This document shows, piece by piece, positions 5,308-10,230 of a stretch of 10,230 bases of DNA. Position numbers and translations under genes: made by a program. Origin of the DNA: an uncultured Burkholderiales bacterium (GTDB taxonomy: Bacteria > Pseudomonadota > Gammaproteobacteria > Burkholderiales > Burkholderiaceae_C); NCBI GenBank assembly GCA_903953985.1, contig CAJBLW010000321.1:1-10230 (forward strand). The letters run 5' to 3'. Under the pieces are notes generated by a model, which saw only the letters and a list, made by a program, of their open reading frames with translations, made no database searches and was not told where the DNA came from. Every line of letters starts with the position of its first letter. The first letter of the stretch is position 1.

Positions 5308-6312
5308 TCACGTCAAACCGTTCAAGGCCTCGGCCGGATAACCTGGGCGGTTTTTGCAGTCTTCGATGTACTGCTCAATGATCGCCTCGTAGCTTACATC
5401 GGCCCGGAGGCCCAATGCATGCGCACGCTCGAAGGTGCAGCCTTTGGCCCAGTTGTCTACGATGGCGGCGATGCGTTCGTCTTTTTCAAACGTCACGCGG
5501 GCACGCACGGCAGGGCCAGCGACTTTTTCCAGTGCGGCCAGCATGTCGCTGACCTTCACGTTCAGTCCTGGCAGGTTCAGTGCCATGCGGCCACCGAAGG
5601 CCTCACGGCTGGCCTCGAACACGGTGATCAGCCCATGCACGGTGGTGCCCGGCGAAGAGATGGGGTGTGACACGGTGGCGTCCACCGGGCAGGTGGTGGC
5701 CGTGCCCGCCAATGGCTCGCGGATGATGCCGCTGAAGAAAGACGAAGCAGCACCATTGGGTTTGCCAGGGCGAACGGCCACCGTCATCAGGCGGGCGGCG
5801 CGGCCGTCGATGTAGCCCTTGCGGGTGTAGTCGGCCACCATGTACTCGATCATCAGCTTGTGCGTGCCATACGAGGTTTGCGGTGTGGGCAAGGTGGTGT
5901 CGGCCACCAGCGCGGGCATGGGGTTGGCGGCGTCCGGGCCGAACACCGCGACCGAGCTGGCAAACACCAAACGAGAAGTCTTACCCGAGGCGCGGATGCT
6001 GTCGAGCAGCAAGCGCGAGCTGTCCACGTTGGAGCGCAAGCCCAAATCAAAGTCCAGCTCACACTCGCCCGACACAGCAGACGCGAGGTGGAAAACGCCA
6101 TCAAAGCCGCTCTTGAACAAATCACCTTGTTCCAGCATGGGGCCGGCATGGCCTTTTACTCGGGGATCGGCCAACAAATCCGCGGGGGCGGGGAACAGGT
6201 CGGCAATGACCAATTCGCTCACGCTTTGGCCGTTGAGTTGGCCGCGTTTCAAAATCTCGCGGGCCAGGCGAGCACCCAAAAATCCGGCACCGCCGGTGAT
6301 CAAAATACGCAT
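5308..6312 (-). CDS. NAD-dependent SDR, D-erythronate dehydrogenase (DenD)-like
   Basis: A 334-residue extended short-chain dehydrogenase/reductase. The NAD-binding loop TGGAGFLG is at 6-13, the acidic end of strand 2 is Asp38 in VIADLF (NAD rather than NADP preferred), DGVFHLASAVSG is at 71-82, the catalytic Ser region FASSVAVFG is at 117-125, and the YxxxK pair is Tyr148/Lys152 in TSYGTHKLM. RPGKPNGAASSFFSG followed by IIREPLAG (from 181) is wording I associate with the DenD group, which oxidises D-erythronate to 3-oxo-tetronate. The ATG at 6312 has AAGGA about 6 bases upstream. It follows the dehydratase gene by 16 bases, so the two are one operon. The usual DenD partners (OtnK kinase, OtnC aldolase/decarboxylase, OtnI isomerase) are absent here, while KDG-type kinases and aldolase are near. 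The substrate is therefore open: a sugar acid oxidised or epimerised before dehydration is plausible. The SDR family is certain; the DenD label is moderate. Confidence 0.85.
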   Translation of the reverse strand: MRILITGGAGFLGARLAREILKRGQLNGQSVSELVIADLFPAPADLLADPRVKGHAGPMLEQGDLFKSGFDGVFHLASAVSGECELDFDLGLRSNVDSSRLLLDSIRASGKTSRLVFASSVAVFGPDAANPMPALVADTTLPTPQTSYGTHKLMIEYMVADYTRKGYIDGRAARLMTVAVRPGKPNGAASSFFSGIIREPLAGTATTCPVDATVSHPISSPGTTVHGLITVFEASREAFGGRMALNLPGLNVKVSDMLAALEKVAGPAVRARVTFEKDERIAAIVDNWAKGCTFERAHALGLRADVSYEAIIEQYIEDCKNRPGYPAEALNGLT

Positions 6313-6328
6313 AGTTTTTCCTTGCAAA

Positions 6329-8077
6329 TCAATGGTTGTCTTTGGGCACGGCCGAGCCACGTTGGCCGACTAAAAAGTCCATGTCCGCGCCTTCGTCGGC
6401 TTGCAGCACATGGTCAATATAGAGCTTCCAGTAACCTGAGTTCATGGCGGGGGCGGGCTTTTCCCAAAGGGACAAACGGCGCGCCAACTCTTCGTCGCTG
6501 ATGAGCAGTTGCAGTTTGCGCTCGGGCACGTTCAGTTCGATCATGTCGCCGTTTTGGACCACGGCCAGTGGGCCACCGGCAGCGGCCTCAGGCGTGGTGT
6601 GCAGCACCACGGTGCCGTAGGCCGTGCCGCTCATTCGGGCGTCTGAGATGCGGACCATGTCGGTGATGCCTTTGCGCAGCACCTTGGGCGGGAGCGGCAT
6701 GTTGCCCACTTCGGCCATACCGGGGTAGCCCTTGGGGCCGCAGTTTTTGAGAACCAAGATGCAGTTCTCGTCCACATCCAGGCTCTCGTCGTCGATGCGT
6801 TTGTGGAAGTCGTTGCTGTCTTCAAAGACCACCGCACGCCCGGTGTGGACCATCAGCGCGGGGGTGGCCGCGCTGGGTTTGATGACCGCGCCACGCGGGG
6901 CCAGGTTGCCGCGCAAGATGGCGATGCCCGCCTTTTCTTTGAAAGGGGCCTCGAATGTTTTGATGACGCGGGGGTCGTAGTTGACGGCGTTGGCGTTGTT
7001 TTCGGCCACGGTCTTGCCGCTCACGGTCACGATGTCTTTGTGCAGCAGGTGTTCGATTTCTTTCATCACCACCGGCAGGCCACCGGCATAGCAGAAATCT
7101 TCCATCAGGTGCTCGCCAGAAGGCTGTAAATTCAGCAGGCAAGGCAGCTCACTGCCCAGGCGCTCAAAGTCGTCCACGGTGAGCTTCAGGCCGAGGCGAC
7201 CGGCAATCGCGATCAGGTGGATCACGGCGTTGGTTGAGCCGCCAATCGCGGCCAGCGTGCGGATGGCGTTTTCAAAGGCTTCGCGTGTGAGCACTTTGCT
7301 GATGGTCTGGTCGGTGTGCACCATCTCGACGATGCGACGCCCTGCATCGCGGGCCAGCACATTGCGTCGGCCGTCCACCGCGGGATAGGCGGCATTGCCG
7401 GGCAGGCCAATGCCCAGGGCCTCGACCATGCTGGCCATGGTGCTGGCGGTGCCCATGGTCATGCAGTGGCCGTGGCTGCGGTGCATGCAGCTTTCGGCTT
7501 CAAAGAAGTCGGCCAATTTGAGTGTGCCTGCGCGCACTTGCTCGCTCATGCTCCACACGCCAGTGCCTGAGCCCAGTTCTTGCCCGCGCCATTTGCCGTT
7601 CAGCATGGGGCCGCCTGACACACCAATGGTGGGCAGGCCCACGCTGGACGCGCCCATCAGCAAGCTGGGGGTGGTTTTGTCGCAGCCCATCAGCAGCACC
7701 ACGCCGTCGATGGGGTTGCCGCGAATGCTCTCTTCCACGTCCATGGACGCCAGGTTGCGGTACAGCATGGCCGTGGGGCGCAGCAGGGTTTCGCCCAAAG
7801 ACATCACAGGAAATTCGAGTGGGAAGCCGCCCGCCTCGTAAACGCCGATCTTGACTTGCTCGGCCAGGGTGCGAAAGTGCGAGTTGCAGGGGGTCAGTTC
7901 GCTGAAGGTATTGCAGATGCCGATGACCGGACGGCCGTCAAACTGATCGTGCGGCACGCCTTTGCCCTTGACCCAGCTGCGGTAGGCAAAGCCGTCGCGG
8001 TCTTGGCGTCCAAACCATTGCTGGCTGCGCAGTTCTGCGGGTTTTTTGCGGGGCGGGCTGCCGTTGTTATCGCTCAT
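6329..8077 (-). CDS. IlvD/Edd-family sugar-acid dehydratase (L-arabonate dehydratase-like)
   Basis: A 582-residue dehydratase that removes water from an aldonic acid to give a 2-keto-3-deoxy acid. Cluster-binding cysteines appear as Cys64 (ELTPCNSHF), Cys132 (MGCDKTTPS) and Cys205 (SHGHCMTMGTAS). Lys134 fits the carbamylated lysine that holds Mg2+, and Ser483 in ISDARMSGTAYG fits the catalytic serine. These residues keep the order and nearly the spacing I recall for Rhizobium L-arabinonate dehydratase (59, 127, 200, 129, 480), which has a [2Fe-2S] cluster. The N-terminal KKPAELRSQQWF is also typical of that branch rather than of housekeeping IlvD. The gene starts at 8077, is transcribed away from the FadR-type regulator, and is followed after 16 bases by the SDR. 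Linkage to DgoK and DgoA suggests a six-carbon aldonate such as galactonate or an isomer. The family is certain, the exact substrate inferred. Confidence 0.92.
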   Translation of the reverse strand: MSDNNGSPPRKKPAELRSQQWFGRQDRDGFAYRSWVKGKGVPHDQFDGRPVIGICNTFSELTPCNSHFRTLAEQVKIGVYEAGGFPLEFPVMSLGETLLRPTAMLYRNLASMDVEESIRGNPIDGVVLLMGCDKTTPSLLMGASSVGLPTIGVSGGPMLNGKWRGQELGSGTGVWSMSEQVRAGTLKLADFFEAESCMHRSHGHCMTMGTASTMASMVEALGIGLPGNAAYPAVDGRRNVLARDAGRRIVEMVHTDQTISKVLTREAFENAIRTLAAIGGSTNAVIHLIAIAGRLGLKLTVDDFERLGSELPCLLNLQPSGEHLMEDFCYAGGLPVVMKEIEHLLHKDIVTVSGKTVAENNANAVNYDPRVIKTFEAPFKEKAGIAILRGNLAPRGAVIKPSAATPALMVHTGRAVVFEDSNDFHKRIDDESLDVDENCILVLKNCGPKGYPGMAEVGNMPLPPKVLRKGITDMVRISDARMSGTAYGTVVLHTTPEAAAGGPLAVVQNGDMIELNVPERKLQLLISDEELARRLSLWEKPAPAMNSGYWKLYIDHVLQADEGADMDFLVGQRGSAVPKDNH

Positions 8078-8119
8078 GGTGTGTGTCCAGGTTGAAGATC
8101 AATCGTGAGTCTTGAAAAT

Positions 8120-8138
8120 CCTATCGTATGACGATAGG
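8120..8138. promoter_or_regulatory. Operator-like inverted repeat O1, near the dehydratase promoter
   Basis: CCTATCGT-ATG-ACGATAGG is a perfect 8-bp inverted repeat with a 3-base spacer; one more T/A pair extends each arm. It overlaps the predicted -10 of the leftward dehydratase promoter. Length and symmetry suit a FadR-subfamily GntR dimer, and the regulator gene lies 135 bases to the right. A second, less perfect copy lies at 8234-8252. Confidence 0.8.
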
Positions 8139-8159
8139 AAAACAAGCGGACTCTGTAAA
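8131..8159 (-). promoter_or_regulatory. Candidate sigma-70 promoter for the dehydratase-SDR operon
   Basis: On the minus strand, TTTACA (8159-8154, 5 of 6) and TATCGT (8136-8131, weak, 3 of 6) are 17 bases apart. Transcription would start near 8124, about 47 bases before the dehydratase ATG. The -10 lies inside the O1 repeat, so a bound repressor would block RNA polymerase. Confidence 0.45.
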
Positions 8160-8221
8160 GCCAGCGACACACGGGCAAACCCTAGACACCAAAACGACTG
8201 AGCCTAGGGTTTACCAGAGTC
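8149..8221. promoter_or_regulatory. Nested dyad between the two operators, unassigned
   Basis: An inner inverted repeat AAACCCTAG (8177-8185) / CTAGGGTTT (8204-8212) has perfect 9-bp arms around 18 bases. It sits within an outer one, GACTCTG (8149-8155) / CAGAGTC (8215-8221), with perfect 7-bp arms. The bases next to the outer arms, TAAA and TTTAC, would continue the pairing with one bulge. Neither matches the O1/O2 sequence. It could bind a second regulator or be the remains of a mobile palindrome; no function can be assigned. Confidence 0.55.
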
Positions 8222-8249
8222 TGTTTCAGGCCTTCAATCATCATATGAT
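8210..8249 (+). promoter_or_regulatory. Candidate promoter region for the regulator-TRAP operon
   Basis: Two readings are possible. TTTACC (8210-8215) with TTCAAT (8233-8238) has a 17-base spacer, each box matching 4 of 6. Alternatively TATGAT (8244-8249, 5 of 6) is a good -10 with only a poor -35. Either -10 lies inside the O2 repeat, which suggests autorepression. The resulting leader before the ATG at 8273 would be short. Confidence 0.4.
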
Positions 8250-8252
8250 AGG
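8234..8252. promoter_or_regulatory. Operator-like inverted repeat O2, near the regulator promoter
   Basis: TCAATCAT-CAT-ATGATAGG has the same layout as O1: 8-base arms, 3-base spacer, and a right arm differing from O1 by C to T and G to A exchanges only (ATGATAGG against ACGATAGG). Six of eight positions of the left arm pair with the right arm. It sits about 21-39 bases before the regulator ATG. Its centre is 114 bp from that of O1, close to a whole number of helical turns (about 11). Confidence 0.68.
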
Positions 8253-8272
8253 TCGCTCCAACGCTTTAGGCC

Positions 8273-9094
8273 ATGACGAACAATTTCCATAAAAATTCTC
8301 TTGATTTATTGGGCCAGGCCATTTTGTCTGGTCGCTATGGGGTGGGCGCGAGCCTGCCTCCTGAGCCAATCTTGTGCGAAGAGCTGGGTGTGAGCCGCAC
8401 GGTGGTGCGCGAGGCCATCAAGTCGCTGGTGGCCAAGGGGCTGCTGTCCACCGGCCCCAAGGTGGGCACCCGAGTTATGCCCGATGCACACTGGAACTGG
8501 TTTGACCCCGATGTGGTGGCCTGGCAGGCACGCTGCGGCCTGACGCCAGATTTTTTGAAAGATCTGCAAGAGTTGCGCCGCGTGGTGGAGCCTGCGGCCG
8601 TGCGCTTGGCTGCCGAGCGGGCTACACCCGAGGACATTGCCTACATCGAGGCTGCCTACGCGGGCATGAAACAAGCGGTAGAAGAGGGCGGCGATTACGT
8701 CACGCACGATTTGCGCTTTCACGAAGGTTTGTTGCAGGCCTCACACAACCGCATGCTGGTGCAGATGAGCAAGGCCCTCAACGCCTTGCTGCGCACCAGT
8801 TTTGAAATTTCTACCCGCATCAAAGATGGCCCGAAAAATTCTCTGCCGCTGCACCGTGCCGTGCTCAACGCCGTGATCGCACGGGAGCCAGCCAAAGCCG
8901 AACGCGCCATCATGGTCTTGATCGAAGGGGCCAAAGGAGACATCGACTTGGTGCTGTCGTCTCGTAAAAAACTGCCGGTGGTCTCGGGCTTGGCCACACC
9001 GATCAAGACCCAAACCAAACCCAAAGCCCTCTCCAAACCCAACGCCAAAATGAGCGTTCAAAAATCAGGGGCCGCACTTGCACAAAATCATTGA
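8273..9094 (+). CDS. GntR/FadR-subfamily transcriptional regulator, DgoR-like
   Basis: A 273-residue regulator. Residues 5-70 are a GntR winged helix: LGQAILSGRYGVGASLPPE, then LCEELGVSRTVVREAIKSL as the HTH, then KVGTRV as the wing. HWNWFDPDVVAWQ (73-85) links to an FCD effector domain (about 92-230), with Asp146 and His150 (HDLRFHEGLL) and His194 (PLHRAVL) as metal ligands. The fourth FCD histidine seems absent, as I recall for E. coli DgoR, whose NYLDTDVLQW linker this one resembles. The likely ligand is therefore an aldonate or its 2-keto-3-deoxy product. After about residue 232 comes an extra Lys/Pro/Thr-rich tail of some 40 residues not usual for the family; its last codons overlap dctQ. 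The gene is divergent from the dehydratase and heads the TRAP operon, and it is probably a repressor acting at O1/O2. The Shine-Dalgarno is poor: AGG lies only 2 bases before the ATG. Confidence 0.92.
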   Translation: MTNNFHKNSLDLLGQAILSGRYGVGASLPPEPILCEELGVSRTVVREAIKSLVAKGLLSTGPKVGTRVMPDAHWNWFDPDVVAWQARCGLTPDFLKDLQELRRVVEPAAVRLAAERATPEDIAYIEAAYAGMKQAVEEGGDYVTHDLRFHEGLLQASHNRMLVQMSKALNALLRTSFEISTRIKDGPKNSLPLHRAVLNAVIAREPAKAERAIMVLIEGAKGDIDLVLSSRKKLPVVSGLATPIKTQTKPKALSKPNAKMSVQKSGAALAQNH

Positions 9095-9629
9095 TCTCTT
9101 TTTCAAGCTGCTGGAATTTCTGGTGGTGGCCTGCCTGGTGGCCATGGTCATCATGGTGTTTGGCAACGTGGTGCTGCGCTACGGCTTCAACTCCGGCATT
9201 TCCATTTCGGACGAGATGTCGCGCTATTGCTTCATTTGGCTGACCTACATCGGGGCCATGGTGGCCATGCGCGAGAAGGGCCATTTGGGTGTGGATACGC
9301 TGGTGCGGCGCTTGCCCTTGGGCGGCAAAAAACTGTGCTTTTTCTTGAGTGAAGCGATGATGCTCGGCTGCAACGTGCTGTTCTTTTGGGGCACTTGGCA
9401 GATGCACGATTTGCAAGTGACCAACATTTCGGTGGTGGTGGGCATTTCCATGATCTGGATTTATGGCGTCGGCTATGTCACGGCTGCTGTCATGGGCATC
9501 ATGAACGTGCACAAGTTGTTCCAATTGTTGACTGGACAACTGGCTGAGGCGGATCTGGTGCTGGTGGTCGAGTCGGAAGACAAAGTGGTCCTTGCCGAGA
9601 TCGAGCCCGACGTGCGAGGCCGCGCATGA
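9078..9629 (+). CDS. dctQ: TRAP transporter small permease (DctQ)
   Basis: A 183-residue inner-membrane protein forming the small subunit of a tripartite ATP-independent periplasmic transporter driven by an ion gradient. Four hydrophobic segments are seen, about 11-34, 48-65, 85-106 and 116-143. Between the first two is the DctQ signature: VVLRYGFNSG followed by ISISDEMSRYCFIWLTYIGA. The C-terminal 35 residues are acidic and cytoplasmic. The best start is TTG at 9078: AGGGG (9067-9071) lies 6 bases before it, and the first ATG in frame would cut into the first membrane helix. This start overlaps the regulator's end by 17 bases. The stop overlaps the dctM start in ATGA (9626-9629), so the three genes are probably translated together. 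Family assignment is firm; the substrate is presumed to be the sugar acid degraded by the neighbouring enzymes. Confidence 0.92.
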   Translation: MHKIIDLFFKLLEFLVVACLVAMVIMVFGNVVLRYGFNSGISISDEMSRYCFIWLTYIGAMVAMREKGHLGVDTLVRRLPLGGKKLCFFLSEAMMLGCNVLFFWGTWQMHDLQVTNISVVVGISMIWIYGVGYVTAAVMGIMNVHKLFQLLTGQLAEADLVLVVESEDKVVLAEIEPDVRGRA

Positions 9630-10230
9630 CCATCGCCGTTTTTGTATTCAGCTTGCTGGGGGCCATGGCCCTGGGCATGCCCATTGCTTATGCATTGCTC
9701 GTGTGCGGCCTGAGCCTGATGGCTTACATGGCCAGCAACGGCATGATCAATGCCTTTGACAGCCAAATTTTGGCGCAGCGTTTTGTGGACGGCGCGGACA
9801 ACTTTCCTTTGCTCGCGGTGCCGTTTTTCTTGTTGGCCGGTGAGTTCATGAACGCAGGTGGTTTGAGCCGCCGCATCGTGAACCTGGCCATGGCCTGGGT
9901 TGGGCATTTCAGGGGCGGGTTGGGTTATGTGGCTGTCATGGCCGCCGTGATCATGGCTTCGCTTTCGGGCTCAGCCGTAGCCGATACGGCGGCGCTGGCC
10001 GCTTTGCTTATCCCGATGATGAAGCGGGCTGGCTACAACGTGGGCCGCTCGGCCGGCTTGATCGCTTCGGGCGGCATCATCGCGCCGGTGATTCCGCCCT
10101 CCATTGGTTTCATTATTTTCGGTGTGGCCGCCAACGTGTCCATCACCAAATTGTTCTTGGCTGGCATCGTGCCGGGCCTTTTGATGGGTGTGGCGATTGG
10201 CTTGACGTGGTGGTGGGTGGCCAAGCGCGA
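9626..10230 (+). CDS. dctM: TRAP transporter large permease (DctM), truncated by the right edge
   Basis: The first 201 residues of a protein usually about 425 long with 11-12 membrane helices; it forms the ion-coupled transport channel with DctQ. Clear family blocks are LGMPIAYALLVCGLSLM (16-32), NFPLLAVPFFLLAGEFMNAGG (begins at 59), FRGGLGYVAVMAA, the highly conserved SLSGSAVADTAALAAL (112-127), and GGIIAPVIPPSIGFIIFGV followed by SITKLFLAGIVPG. The ATG at 9626 shares ATGA with the dctQ stop, giving a 4-base overlap. No frameshift or odd base use is seen. The substrate-binding protein DctP needed to complete the system is not in the window and may follow this gene. Confidence 0.95.
   Translation, partial: MTIAVFVFSLLGAMALGMPIAYALLVCGLSLMAYMASNGMINAFDSQILAQRFVDGADNFPLLAVPFFLLAGEFMNAGGLSRRIVNLAMAWVGHFRGGLGYVAVMAAVIMASLSGSAVADTAALAALLIPMMKRAGYNVGRSAGLIASGGIIAPVIPPSIGFIIFGVAANVSITKLFLAGIVPGLLMGVAIGLTWWWVAKR

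Noticed and set aside
1..10230. CRISPR arrays, tRNA or rRNA genes, insertion-sequence ends, phage genes or defence systems
   Set aside because: I looked for spaced direct repeats, cloverleaf-like segments, transposase motifs and phage or defence domains on both strands and saw none. The only mobile-type signals are the REP hairpin and the toxin-antitoxin module.

Overview
The window looks like the chromosome of a GC-rich betaproteobacterium, most likely a member of the Comamonadaceae/Burkholderiales. This rests on protein wording (IlvD/Edd-type sugar-acid dehydratase, DenD-like SDR, DgoK-type kinase), GC-rich third codon positions and a TRAP carrier serving sugar-acid catabolism. It is inferred from sequence reading alone, not from a database search.

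Layout. (1) Positions 1-1251 are an edge region. It holds the N-terminus of an XRE-type regulator running off the left end (minus), a stretch with no gene, a C-terminal remnant of a pirin gene (plus), and a complete RelBE-type toxin-antitoxin pair (plus). The antitoxin's ribosome-binding site sits inside a perfect 12-bp palindrome. (2) Positions 1288-3882 are a minus-strand operon, kdgK-like > dgoK > dgoA. It encodes two 2-keto-3-deoxy-sugar-acid kinases from unrelated folds plus the KDPG/KDPGal aldolase. A REP-type hairpin lies between dgoK and dgoA. (3) Positions 3964-5244 carry a divergent PLP-dependent enzyme of the D-serine dehydratase/D-threonine aldolase family, closed by a strong bidirectional terminator. 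(4) Positions 5308-8077 are a minus-strand pair: an IlvD/Edd-family sugar-acid dehydratase and a DenD-like SDR. (5) Positions 8078-8272 are a control region with two matching operator-like inverted repeats and a separate nested dyad. (6) Positions 8273-10230 hold a DgoR-like FadR/GntR regulator followed by TRAP genes dctQ and dctM; dctM is cut by the right edge.

How it fits together (inference). The TRAP carrier imports an aldonate or similar sugar acid. The IlvD/Edd dehydratase turns it into a 2-keto-3-deoxy acid. KdgK and/or DgoK phosphorylate that product, and DgoA splits it to pyruvate and glyceraldehyde-3-phosphate. The FadR-type regulator probably controls both divergent units through the paired operators. 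The steps of the SDR and the PLP enzyme are not settled by sequence. The enolase-superfamily galactonate dehydratase DgoD is not in the window, so the IlvD/Edd enzyme may take its place. No TRAP substrate-binding protein (DctP) is visible; it may lie beyond the right edge.
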